Shown: one piece after another, positions 16,529 through 24,693 of the stretch
Layout of the letters: every line of letters begins with the position of its first letter
How positions within the stretch are numbered: the first letter of the stretch is position 1
Assembly (NCBI RefSeq): GCF_001425605.1
Contig: NZ_LMRG01000023.1
Coordinates: 196,420-260,419 of the forward strand
Reading direction: 5' to 3'
Length of the DNA: 64,000 nt
Source of the DNA: Rhizobium sp. Leaf453
GTDB lineage: Bacteria; Pseudomonadota; Alphaproteobacteria; Rhizobiales; Rhizobiaceae
Made by a program: the position numbers and the translations under genes
Notes under the pieces: model-generated
What the model was told of the DNA's origin: nothing
Database searches by the model: none
Seen by the model: the letters and a program-made list of their open reading frames with translations, nothing else

Positions 16529-16867
16529 ATGGACATTCGCCAGATCAACGATGAATATTCGGTTACCGGACAGATTTCGGTCGAGGACCTCGACACGATC
16601 AAGGCCCTGGGTTTCAAGTCCATCGTCTGCCACCGCCCGGATTTCGAGCAGCCCGACCAGCCGCAATTTGAAACCATCGCCGCCCGCGCCCGCGAACTCG
16701 GCCTCGACATCACCCATATTCCGGTCGGCCCGATGGGCGTGACGCCGGAAGCCGTGAGCGGAATGGTCGATGCCCTGGATACGTTCGAGCGCCCCATGCT
16801 CGGCTACTGCCGCTCCGGCGCCCGCTCGACCAACGTGTACCAGCAGACCCAGCATCTGCGCGGGTAA
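16529..16867 (+). CDS. TIGR01244/DUF442 family small phosphatase-like protein
   Basis: The 112-residue protein belongs to the beta-lactamase-hydrolase-like (BLH) domain family, which has a dual-specificity-phosphatase fold. The active-site loop CRSGARS is at about residues 91-97, preceded by MLGY. The N-terminal part shows the conserved IRQINDEYSVTGQI start and the FKSIVCHRPD segment. In other bacteria the domain is fused to a persulfide dioxygenase/metallo-beta-lactamase; here it stands alone. Its reaction (phosphatase or sulfurtransferase-like) is uncertain. GGAAGG lies 7 bases upstream of the ATG. Confidence 0.8.
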   Translation: MDIRQINDEYSVTGQISVEDLDTIKALGFKSIVCHRPDFEQPDQPQFETIAARARELGLDITHIPVGPMGVTPEAVSGMVDALDTFERPMLGYCRSGARSTNVYQQTQHLRG

Positions 16868-16950
16868 AGATTGTCGAAGGATGGGACTTTCCGCCGGAGT
16901 CAGTCGGTTCTGTTTGCTGTCTCCGGTGAATTGTTGAGGCTCAGGCGCTC

Positions 16951-17090
16951 CCCACTCTCCGTCATCCTCGGGCTCTGACCCGAGGATCTACCAGCGGATC
17001 GGCATCGTTCGACGGTGCGGCTTAACAGACCTCGCGCTGTAAGTGCGTGGCGCCTCGATCCTCGCCTCAAGGGCGAGGATGATGGAATGT
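16951..17090. repeat. Rhizobial intergenic palindromic repeat (RIME-like)
   Basis: A stretch bounded by hairpins: ATCCTCGGG / CCCGAGGAT (16964-16987) at one end and ATCCTCGCC / GGCGAGGAT (17058-17080) at the other. The phrases GTCATCCTCGGGCTCTGACC and GAGGATGATGG are hallmarks of the intergenic mosaic elements scattered in Rhizobiaceae genomes. It occupies most of the 323-bp gap between two convergent genes; the rest (16868-16950 and 17091-17190) holds nothing I can name. Confidence 0.75.
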
Positions 17091-17190
17091 GGACGTCTCT
17101 CTCAAATAAAAGCCTATCGCCGTCGCCTTCATTGAGCACTCAAGAGCCTTGATGCCATGCCTCGACCGAAGCGCCACCAACCTCTCTCCG

Positions 17191-18837
17191 CTAACCATTC
17201 CTGATCTGCGTCAGTGTCCGCGTCGGTGTGATCGCTTCCGGATCGAGCCGGATTTCAATGATCGACGGTTTCCCGCTTGCCCGCGCACGCAAGAAGGCTT
17301 CGGCAAAATCGGCCGTCTTCTCCACCCGTTCGCCATGACCGCCATAGGCGCGGGCGAAGGCGGCAAAATCGGGGTTGGTGAGGTCTGTGCCGCTGACCCG
17401 GCCCGGGTATTCACGCTCCTGATGCATGCGGATCGTACCGTAGATGCCGTTGTTGATCACCAGTGTGATGATCGGGAGGTTGTAGCGCACAGCGGTCGCG
17501 AATTCCTGGCCGTGCATCATGAAGCAGCCGTCGCCGGCAAAGCAGATCACCTCGCGATCCGGAAACAGGTGCTTGGCCGCGACCGCTGCGGGCAGGCCGT
17601 AGCCCATCGAGCCGGATGTCGGGGCGGCCTGCGTGTTGAACCGGCGAAAACGATGGAAACGATGCAGCCAGGTCGCGTAGTTGCCGGCGCCGTTGGTGAA
17701 AATTGCATCCTCGGCGGTGTTCTCCTCGATGAACCGCATGATCGGCCCCATCTGCACATCGCCGGGTCCTGTTTCCGGCGGCGTCGACCATGTGAGATAG
17801 GCTTGGTGCATTGCCGCTGTGCGGTCGCTTATCACCGGTTTTGCGGGCGGGCTCAATGTCTCCAGCGCCGCGGCGAAATCGGCGGGTGACGCGACGATCG
17901 CGAGATCGGGGCGATAGACGCGGCCAAGTTCGCTTGGATCCGGGTAAACATGCACCAGCGTCTGGCGGGGATAGGGGATATCGATCAGCGAATAGCCCGA
18001 CGACGGCATTTCGGAAAAGCGACCGCCGATGAGGAGCACGAGGTCCGCCTCTCGGATTTCCTTGGCCAGCGCCGGATTGATGCCGATGCCGACATCGCCT
18101 GCATAATTGGGATGCAGATGATCGAACAGCATCTGGCGCCGGAAGGAGCAGCCGACCGGGAGGTCAAACCGCTCCGCAAAAGCCTGGAACTGGCGAATAG
18201 CCTGCTCGGTCCACCGCGTGCCGCCGAGGATCGCGATCGGCCCCTCGGCCTTGGCCAGCAGGGCTTCGAGCGCCTTCATCTGGCCGGGGCTGGGATGGCT
18301 TTCCACCGGCTGGTAGGGACGTGCCGCAACGGCCTCCGTCTTCTGCGTCAGCATGTCTTCGGGCAGGGTCAGGACCACCGGGCCGGGGCGACCCGAGGTC
18401 GCGACCGCGAAGGCGCGGGTGACGAATTCCGGAATGCGGGCGGGGTCGTCGATCTCGCCGACCCATTTGGCGATTTCGGTAAAGGCGCGGCGATATTCGA
18501 CTTCCTGGAATGCTTCGCGTTCGCGCGCGTCGCGCTGCACCTGGCCGATGAACAGGATCATCGGGATCGAATCCTGCCTCGAAATATGCAAGCCCGCCGA
18601 AGCATTCATCGCGCCGGGGCCGCGCGTGACCATGCAAATGCCGGGTTCTCCTGTCAGTCGGCCCCAGGTATCGGCCATCATCGCGGCGCCACCTTCCTGG
18701 CGGCAGATCAAGACGTCGATATCAGTATCGTAGAGCGCATCGAGCACGGCAAGATAGCTCTCTCCCGGCACGCAGGACACCCGCTTGACGCCGTTCGCCT
18801 TCAACGCCTCGACGATCAGTTCTCCGCCTGTCTTCAT
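17191..18837 (-). CDS. Thiamine-diphosphate-dependent enzyme, acetolactate-synthase-like
   Basis: The 548-residue product has the three-domain ThDP architecture: N-terminal PYR domain with the catalytic glutamate in CRQEGGAAMMAD (about 48-59) and GPGAMNASAG, a central domain, and the C-terminal PP domain with the GDG...NN metal motif (GDGCFMMHG to INNGIYG). The reaction could be a 2-oxoacid decarboxylation or carboligation (acetolactate synthase, benzoylformate decarboxylase or sulfopyruvate type). There is no regulatory subunit gene beside it, which argues against a biosynthetic IlvB. The ATG at 18837 has GGGAGGAG upstream. The gene follows those for an EamA exporter (35 bp) and an alpha/beta hydrolase, all on one strand. 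Confidence 0.85.
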   Translation of the reverse strand: MKTGGELIVEALKANGVKRVSCVPGESYLAVLDALYDTDIDVLICRQEGGAAMMADTWGRLTGEPGICMVTRGPGAMNASAGLHISRQDSIPMILFIGQVQRDAREREAFQEVEYRRAFTEIAKWVGEIDDPARIPEFVTRAFAVATSGRPGPVVLTLPEDMLTQKTEAVAARPYQPVESHPSPGQMKALEALLAKAEGPIAILGGTRWTEQAIRQFQAFAERFDLPVGCSFRRQMLFDHLHPNYAGDVGIGINPALAKEIREADLVLLIGGRFSEMPSSGYSLIDIPYPRQTLVHVYPDPSELGRVYRPDLAIVASPADFAAALETLSPPAKPVISDRTAAMHQAYLTWSTPPETGPGDVQMGPIMRFIEENTAEDAIFTNGAGNYATWLHRFHRFRRFNTQAAPTSGSMGYGLPAAVAAKHLFPDREVICFAGDGCFMMHGQEFATAVRYNLPIITLVINNGIYGTIRMHQEREYPGRVSGTDLTNPDFAAFARAYGGHGERVEKTADFAEAFLRARASGKPSIIEIRLDPEAITPTRTLTQIRNG

Positions 18838-18872
18838 GTCCGCTCCTCCCAAAGCTGCTCGAAAACCCTGTC

Positions 18873-19826
18873 TTAAATCGCCGGCGACACCGGCGCGACG
18901 CTGGCGCTCTTGTTGATCTTGCGTTCGCGCCAGATGATGTAGAGGCCGGAAGCGATGATGATCGCGATGCCCAGCCATTTGAGGGCATCCGGCAGGTCGC
19001 CGAACACCAGCCAGCCGAAGATCGTCGCCGAGACGATCTCCAGATATTGCAGCGGCGCGAGCACCGAGGCCGGTGCCGCGCGATAGGCATAGACGCCGAG
19101 CACGCCGGAAATCGTCGCGGTGACGCCGACCCCGAGTAGATAAAGGCTGGCGGTCATGTCCGGGATGACGGGATCGAAAATCTGCGAACCGGTCCCTTCA
19201 CCAAAAAAGAGCAATATGCCGCAGAATATCGCTCCCCAGATGCCTGCGTGGAATTGCATCGACCAAGGGTCCTCATTCTGGGCGACGAGGCGCGTTACCA
19301 GAAGGAACACGGCCAATCCGAAGGCGGAAACGATCGGCAGCAGCGCGATCCAGCCGACCTCTTGCATGCTCGGCTGGATGACCAGTAGCGCACCGAAAAA
19401 GCCGACCGCACAGGCCGTATAGCGGCGCCAGCCGATGGTTTCCTTGAGAAAGATACTGCCAAGGATGGTGAGGATAATCGGCTCGACGAAGAAAATCGCA
19501 ATGGCATCGGCGACTTCCATTGCCTTCAACGTCGTGATGAAGGACAGCATGGTGACGACCAGAAGGCCGCCGCGCAACATGTGCAGGCCGGTCTTCTTCC
19601 AGGTCAGGTCAAGCAGCGTACCCCTGATCAGCACGACCGGCAGGATGAAGATCACCTGCAACACGAACCGGACGGCGGTGATCTGTGCGGACGGGACGGT
19701 GGTGATTGCGAGCTTGGCGAAAATATCGATCAGCGGCGAGATCAGGACGGCGATGACCATCAGCGTGAGCCCGAAGGAAACGTCACGGCTTCTGGTCAGT
19801 GATGATGAAGTGGGGCTATTGCTCAT
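18873..19826 (-). CDS. EamA/DMT-family transporter
   Basis: This 317-residue protein shows ten hydrophobic segments arranged as two EamA repeats (about 20-150 and 160-295), with the usual short loops and EPIILTILGSIFLKETIGWRRY at the end of repeat one. DMT proteins export metabolites or small amines. It lies 12 bp downstream of the alpha/beta hydrolase gene and 35 bp upstream of the ThDP-enzyme gene, all on the minus strand, so a three-gene operon is probable. The substrate cannot be inferred. Confidence 0.87.
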   Translation of the reverse strand: MSNSPTSSSLTRSRDVSFGLTLMVIAVLISPLIDIFAKLAITTVPSAQITAVRFVLQVIFILPVVLIRGTLLDLTWKKTGLHMLRGGLLVVTMLSFITTLKAMEVADAIAIFFVEPIILTILGSIFLKETIGWRRYTACAVGFFGALLVIQPSMQEVGWIALLPIVSAFGLAVFLLVTRLVAQNEDPWSMQFHAGIWGAIFCGILLFFGEGTGSQIFDPVIPDMTASLYLLGVGVTATISGVLGVYAYRAAPASVLAPLQYLEIVSATIFGWLVFGDLPDALKWLGIAIIIASGLYIIWRERKINKSASVAPVSPAI

Positions 19827-19838
19827 GTCATGCTTTCG

Positions 19839-20777
19839 TCAGATCCGCTTGTCCGCGATAACCGCCAGCGACCAGTCGGCAAAGTCCTGCATCGCACGAT
19901 CGCGTTCGGTTTCGTTCAGCGTCTCGTGGCGCATCGTTGGATAGATGGTCGTTGTCACGCTCTTCAGACCGATCCCGTTCATGCGCTTTGCAAGCCAGCT
20001 GACTTCGCGCCCGCCATTCGTCGCCGGATCCTCGCCGCCGCCCGCGAGGTGAATGGGCAGATCCACAGGCAATTTCCGCAGGCGGTCGTACCGGGCACCG
20101 GCAAAGGTCAGCTCGAAAAGGTCGATCCACATCGACACGCTGGCATCGAAGCCGCAAAGCGGATCGTTGATATAGAGTGCGACTTCCGCCGGATCATGCG
20201 AGAGCCAGTCGAAATCGGTTTTATGGCCGGCGATCGATTTGCCCCAGGCGCCGAAGGTGAGCTTCGGCAGCACACCGCTCGGTACGTCCGAGCCCTTCAG
20301 CATCTTTTCAAGGGCAAGAATGGCCTGAGCGGCGCGACCGGCAAGGCCGGGGTTGAAATTGGAGTTCCAGACGGCCAGCCCGGCATAGCGATGAGGGTCG
20401 TCTTCCGCTGCGTTGAGCGCGATCAGCCCGCCCATCGAATGACCAAACAGGATGACTGGCAGGCCGGAATGATGGGCACCGACCATGTCGCGCATGGCCC
20501 GGACATCGGCCAAGACCTTGGCAACGCCTTGCCTGCCGGCATAACGGCCGAGCGGTGCATCGCTGGCGTGGGTAGCGCCATGGCCGCGATGGTCGTGGGC
20601 ATAGACGTGAAATCCCCGGGCGGCCATGAAGGCGGCAAAGCGCGCATAGCGGGCGGAATGTTCCGCAAGGCCGTGACTGATCATCAGCACGCCGCGCTCC
20701 GGCGAGATTGCTTGCTGACAGCGCCAAGCGAGGGCCGCTCCGCTGGGGCTTCGCAATGTCTCGACCTTGGCGAACAC
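19839..20777 (-). CDS. Alpha/beta hydrolase (serine aminopeptidase S33 / monoacylglycerol lipase type)
   Basis: The 312-residue product has the conserved MISHGLAEHSARY oxyanion segment (about 32-44), HDHRGHG, the nucleophile elbow GHSMGG (about 113-118) and a C-terminal MRHETLNE that carries the catalytic histidine. These features place it with the PldB/monoacylglycerol lipase group. It probably hydrolyses a lipid or ester. The start is a GTG at 20777 with AGGAGG nine bases before it. It is the first gene of a hydrolase-exporter-ThDP-enzyme run and is divergent from the RNase T2 gene. Confidence 0.85.
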   Translation of the reverse strand: MFAKVETLRSPSGAALAWRCQQAISPERGVLMISHGLAEHSARYARFAAFMAARGFHVYAHDHRGHGATHASDAPLGRYAGRQGVAKVLADVRAMRDMVGAHHSGLPVILFGHSMGGLIALNAAEDDPHRYAGLAVWNSNFNPGLAGRAAQAILALEKMLKGSDVPSGVLPKLTFGAWGKSIAGHKTDFDWLSHDPAEVALYINDPLCGFDASVSMWIDLFELTFAGARYDRLRKLPVDLPIHLAGGGEDPATNGGREVSWLAKRMNGIGLKSVTTTIYPTMRHETLNETERDRAMQDFADWSLAVIADKRI

Positions 20778-20969
20778 CCCCGAATCCTCCTCGGTGCAAT
20801 TCCAGTTCCGACAGGTATCAAATTGATTTATCAGGCAAAGGCAATCACCGCGTGGTGCTGGTTTCGCATCACGTCATAAAATATCCGCGTGATAAAGATT
20901 CCTGGTTGCATTTTTCCCGTTTTAGTCCTCATATGATCTTTTTTTGTTCTTATTGTACAGGAGGCGGTC

Positions 20970-21737
20970 ATGAACGGAAATGTGAAGTATCTCGCGCTCG
21001 CATTGCTGCGTCGCTTGGGCCTCGTCTGGATCGGCGCGATCCTGGCGTCTGCTGCCTTTGCGGCGGAAAAGGCATCGCCTCCACCGGCGAAAACGCAGTA
21101 TATCCTTGCCGTCAGCTGGCAGCCCGGTTTTTGCGAGACGCGGCCGAACCGCAAGGAATGCGCTGGCCAGACGGCGGATCGGTTCGACGCGACGCACTTT
21201 TCATTGCATGGCCTCTGGCCGATGAAGAAGAGCTACTGCGGCGTCGCCGCCGATATCCGCGCCCGCGACAAGAAGGGTAGCTGGCTGGATCTGCCGCAAC
21301 TGGCAATGGCGGAAGACACGGTCGCCCGTCTGCTCGTCGCCATGCCGGGAACGCAATCGGGGCTGGACCGGCACCAGTGGCTGCGCAGCGGTACCTGCCA
21401 GGGCGGCACGGCGCAGGATTACTTTTCGCTTCAGCTGAAGTTTCTGGATGAGCTCAATGGCTCTGCCGTACGCACTTTGTTTGCCGGCCGGATCGGCAAG
21501 GAGGTGACGGAAAGCGAGATCAAGCAGGCTTTCGACACGAGCTTCGGTATAGGCGCCGGAGAGCGAGTGCGGATGCGGTGCCAGAAGGCAGGGGCGCGCA
21601 GCGTTATCACCGGACTAACGATCGGACTTTCGGGCGATGTTTCAACCGGGTCCGGCCTCTCGACCCTGATCCTTGCCGCTGGGGAGACCGATTTCAAATG
21701 CGGCAGGGGCATTGTCGATACGGCCGGCATTCAGTGA
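20970..21737 (+). CDS. RNase T2 family protein with altered second active-site motif
   Basis: The 255-residue product has a signal peptide (about 1-32, ending ASAAFAAEK) and so is periplasmic or secreted. The first T2 motif FSLHGLWP is intact with His80. The second motif, normally HEWxKHGTC with essential glutamate and histidine, reads HQWLRSGTC here (His135, Gln136, Ser140, Cys143): the glutamate and the second histidine are replaced. Cys55, Cys64, Cys90 and Cys143 could form the family's disulfides. It may be weakly active, have another role, or represent a subgroup with shifted catalytic residues. AGGAGGCG precedes the ATG at a good distance. Divergent from the hydrolase operon. Confidence 0.85.
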   Translation: MNGNVKYLALALLRRLGLVWIGAILASAAFAAEKASPPPAKTQYILAVSWQPGFCETRPNRKECAGQTADRFDATHFSLHGLWPMKKSYCGVAADIRARDKKGSWLDLPQLAMAEDTVARLLVAMPGTQSGLDRHQWLRSGTCQGGTAQDYFSLQLKFLDELNGSAVRTLFAGRIGKEVTESEIKQAFDTSFGIGAGERVRMRCQKAGARSVITGLTIGLSGDVSTGSGLSTLILAAGETDFKCGRGIVDTAGIQ

Positions 21738-21829
21738 ATGGCGCTCTTAAAGCCGGTTTCTTCATTGCTCCGGCGGGATAATTCGCCTACATAGCGGGCA
21801 AAATCCCATTCCGTCGGAGCAGTCAGTCT

Positions 21830-23479
21830 ATGGCACGTCAATTCATTTATCATATGTCAGGACTGAACAAGTCCTACGGCACCAAGAAGGTGCTGGAGAA
21901 TGTCCACCTCTCGTTCTACCCGGACGCCAAGATTGGTATCCTCGGCCCGAACGGCGCGGGTAAGTCGACCGTCCTGAAGATCATGGCTGGGCTCGACACC
22001 GAATATACCGGCGAAGCCTGGGTGGCTGAAGGCGCGAAGGTTGGTTATCTCGAGCAGGAGCCGAAGCTCGACCCGACGAAGACCGCCAAGGAAAACGTCA
22101 TGGAAGGCGTTGCCGACAAGACGGCGATCCTCGAGCGCTACAATGAACTGATGATGAACTATTCCGACGAGACGGCCGACGAGGGCGCGCGTCTGCAGGA
22201 CATCATTGACGGCCAGAACCTCTGGGACCTCGATAGTCAGGTCGAGATGGCAATGGAAGCCCTGCGGTGCCCGCCGGCAGACGCCGACGTGACGTCGCTG
22301 TCGGGCGGTGAGCGCCGCCGTATCGCGCTTTGCAAGCTGCTGTTGTCGAAGCCCGATCTGCTGCTGCTCGACGAACCGACCAACCATCTCGACGCAGAGA
22401 CCATCGGCTGGCTGGAAAACCATCTGCGCCAGTATACCGGTTCGGTCATCATGATTACCCACGACCGCTACTTCCTCGACAACGTCACCGGCTGGATCCT
22501 CGAGCTCGACCGCGGCCGCGGCATTCCCTACGAGGGCAACTATTCGGCCTATCTGCTCGCCAAGGCCAAGCGCATGCAGCAGGAATCGCGCGAAGATGCG
22601 TCCCGCCAGAAGGCCATCAGCCGCGAGCAGGAGTGGATCGCCTCCAGCCCCAAGGCCCGCCAGTCCAAGTCGAAGGCACGTATCAAGGCCTATGACCAAC
22701 TGGTCGAGGCGGCCGAGAACGTCCGGCCCGGCGATGCGCAGATCATTATCCCGGTCGCCGAGCGCCTGGGACAGGTCGTCATCGAGATGGAAGGCATCAC
22801 CAAGGGTTACGGCGACCGCGTTCTGATCGAGGACCTGACCCTGAAGCTGCCGCCGGGCGGCATCGTCGGCGTCATCGGCCCGAACGGCGCCGGCAAGACG
22901 ACGCTGTTTCGCATGATCACCGGGCAGGAGCAGCCGGACAGCGGCACGTTCCGCGTCGGCAATTCCGTCCAGCTCAGCTATGTCGACCAGAGCCGCGACG
23001 CGCTCGATCCGAACAAGACCGTCTGGGAGGAAGTGTCCGGTGGTGCCGAAGTCATCAAGCTCGGCAAGTTCGAAATGAATTCGCGTGCCTATTGCGGCGC
23101 CTTCAACTTCAAGGGCACCGACCAGCAGCAGAAGGTCGGCAACCTCTCGGGTGGCCAGCGCAACCGCGTTCACCTTGCCAAGATGCTGAAGTCCGGCGGC
23201 AACGTCCTGCTGCTCGACGAACCGACCAACGACCTCGACACCGAAACGCTCGGTGCGCTGGAAGTGGCGCTCGAAAACTTCGCCGGCTGCGCCGTCATTA
23301 TCAGCCACGATCGCATGTTCCTCGACCGTCTCGCCACGCATATCCTGGCCTTCGAAGGTGACAGCCATGTCGAATGGTTCGAAGGCAACTTCGAGGATTA
23401 CGAGCAGGACAAGATCCGCCGTCTCGGCGCTGAATCGGTCAATCCGAGCCGCGTCAGCTACAAGCGTCTGACCCGCTAA
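21830..23479 (+). CDS. ettA: Energy-dependent translational throttle protein EttA (ABC-F ATPase)
   Basis: EttA binds the ribosomal E site and couples the start of elongation to the ATP/ADP ratio. This 549-residue protein has the ABC-F layout: first ATPase domain with GPNGAGKST (39-47), LSGGERRR and LLLLDEPTNHLDAET; a linker (about 250-300) with the arm sequence SSPKARQSKSKARIKAYDQL; second domain with GPNGAGKTT, LSGGQRNRVHLAK and DEPTNDLDTET. Length and arm fit EttA rather than Uup or YheS. It is a single-gene unit with its own terminator at 23548-23575. Confidence 0.95.
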   Translation: MARQFIYHMSGLNKSYGTKKVLENVHLSFYPDAKIGILGPNGAGKSTVLKIMAGLDTEYTGEAWVAEGAKVGYLEQEPKLDPTKTAKENVMEGVADKTAILERYNELMMNYSDETADEGARLQDIIDGQNLWDLDSQVEMAMEALRCPPADADVTSLSGGERRRIALCKLLLSKPDLLLLDEPTNHLDAETIGWLENHLRQYTGSVIMITHDRYFLDNVTGWILELDRGRGIPYEGNYSAYLLAKAKRMQQESREDASRQKAISREQEWIASSPKARQSKSKARIKAYDQLVEAAENVRPGDAQIIIPVAERLGQVVIEMEGITKGYGDRVLIEDLTLKLPPGGIVGVIGPNGAGKTTLFRMITGQEQPDSGTFRVGNSVQLSYVDQSRDALDPNKTVWEEVSGGAEVIKLGKFEMNSRAYCGAFNFKGTDQQQKVGNLSGGQRNRVHLAKMLKSGGNVLLLDEPTNDLDTETLGALEVALENFAGCAVIISHDRMFLDRLATHILAFEGDSHVEWFEGNFEDYEQDKIRRLGAESVNPSRVSYKRLTR

Positions 23480-23547
23480 CCGGGTTTACCGGTAAAGGCA
23501 CGCATCCGGTTTCGGATGCATCTTCGACAGTGTCGCGATGAATGATC

Positions 23548-23575
23548 AAGGCGGTCCATTTGGATCGCCTTTTTC
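23548..23575 (+). terminator. Rho-independent terminator of ettA
   Basis: Ten-bp stem AAGGCGGTCC / GGATCGCCTT (one G-U pair) with an ATTT loop, followed by TTTTC. Confidence 0.85.
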
Positions 23576-23626
23576 AGTTGTGCGAACCGCACTTGCCACA
23601 TTTCAACTTGCGGCAATCTCGAAAAT

Positions 23627-23648
23627 CACATAAACATATCTTTATGTG
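23627..23648. promoter_or_regulatory. Operator candidate of the ArsR-methyltransferase regulator
   Basis: A 22-bp dyad with arms CACATAAACAT and ATCTTTATGTG: the half-sites match at 10 of 11 positions with no spacer. It ends 15 bp before the regulator's ATG, overlapping the likely promoter or leader. ArsR-family proteins bind 12-2-12-type dyads of this kind, so autoregulation plus control of metF is likely. Confidence 0.7.
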
Positions 23649-23663
23649 TTGATGGGGTTTTGC

Positions 23664-24692
23664 ATGGCGCAAGAGCAGGGACTTGGTTTGGATGCGTTGG
23701 TCGACGTGCTGAAGGCGGCGGGAGAGCCGACGCGCATGCGTCTTCTCGCGCTGTTGGCGGCAGGCGACCTGACGGTCACCGATCTTACCGAAATTCTCGG
23801 CCAGTCGCAGCCCCGAATCTCCCGTCACCTGAAACTGCTGGCGGAGGTCTCGCTGATTGATCGCTATCAGGAAGGGGCCTGGGCCTATTTTCGCCTGAGG
23901 GGCGAGGGAGCGGGCGTGGCGCTCGTGCGCGGCCTCCTGTCCGCCGCCGAGGCAGACGACGCGGTCCTTGCGCGGGATGGCGAACGGCTGGCGGCGCTGA
24001 AGCTGGCGCGATCGGAGAAGGCACAGGCCTATTTTAGCCGCAACGCAGCAGAGTGGGATGAACTGCGCCGCCTGCATGTCAGCGAGGCGGATGTCGAGGC
24101 GGCACTGAAGTCCATGGTCGGGCCGGAGCCTGTCGATGGTCTGCTCGATCTTGGCACCGGCACCGGCCGTATCCTGCAGCTCTTCGAAGGCCTCTATCAG
24201 CGCGGCGTCGGCGTCGATGCCAGCCGCGACATGCTTGCGGTTGCCCGTGCCAATCTCGACCGGGCAGGCATCACAAAAGCCTCGATCCGCCATGGCGACA
24301 TCTTCAACTTGCCGCTCGACGGCCGTCAGTTCGATCTCGTCACCATTCATCAGGTCCTGCACTTCCTGCAGCAGCCTGAGGCGGCGATCGCCGAAGCGGC
24401 GCGTATGCTGGCACCCGGCGGCCGGCTGGTGATCATTGATCTCGCGCCGCATGCGCTGGAATACCTCCGCGACGATCATGCCCATGTGCGCCTCGGATTT
24501 TCCCGTCAGACGATGGCGGAATGGCTCGAGAAGGCCGGTCTCACCGTCGAACAAACCGTCGATCTGACGCCCGATACCGACCGCGACCGGCAATTGACGG
24601 TCACCATCTGGCTTGCCCGCGACAAGCGGCAGGCCGCCGCATCCGAGACACCGGCGGGCAAGCGCGCGCTGGCCCATGCCGGGAGGACATGA
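23664..24692 (+). CDS. ArsR-family regulator fused to SAM-dependent methyltransferase
   Basis: The 342-residue protein has an N-terminal ArsR/SmtB winged helix (about 8-95: PTRMRLLALLAAGDLTVTDLTEILGQSQPRISRHLKLLAE). The methyltransferase-like domain (about 130-300) shows the SAM loop LLDLGTGTGRIL. I see no metal-binding cysteine motif, so the effector is more likely SAM or a related metabolite. The neighbouring metF gene begins 1 bp after its stop, so they share a transcript. Inference: it senses SAM or SAH and controls the methionine cycle, including metF. The ATG at 23664 is preferred because GATGGGG lies at a good distance; in-frame starts at 23646 and 23652 would overlap the dyad. Confidence 0.88.
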   Translation: MAQEQGLGLDALVDVLKAAGEPTRMRLLALLAAGDLTVTDLTEILGQSQPRISRHLKLLAEVSLIDRYQEGAWAYFRLRGEGAGVALVRGLLSAAEADDAVLARDGERLAALKLARSEKAQAYFSRNAAEWDELRRLHVSEADVEAALKSMVGPEPVDGLLDLGTGTGRILQLFEGLYQRGVGVDASRDMLAVARANLDRAGITKASIRHGDIFNLPLDGRQFDLVTIHQVLHFLQQPEAAIAEAARMLAPGGRLVIIDLAPHALEYLRDDHAHVRLGFSRQTMAEWLEKAGLTVEQTVDLTPDTDRDRQLTVTIWLARDKRQAAASETPAGKRALAHAGRT

Positions 24693-24693
24693 C

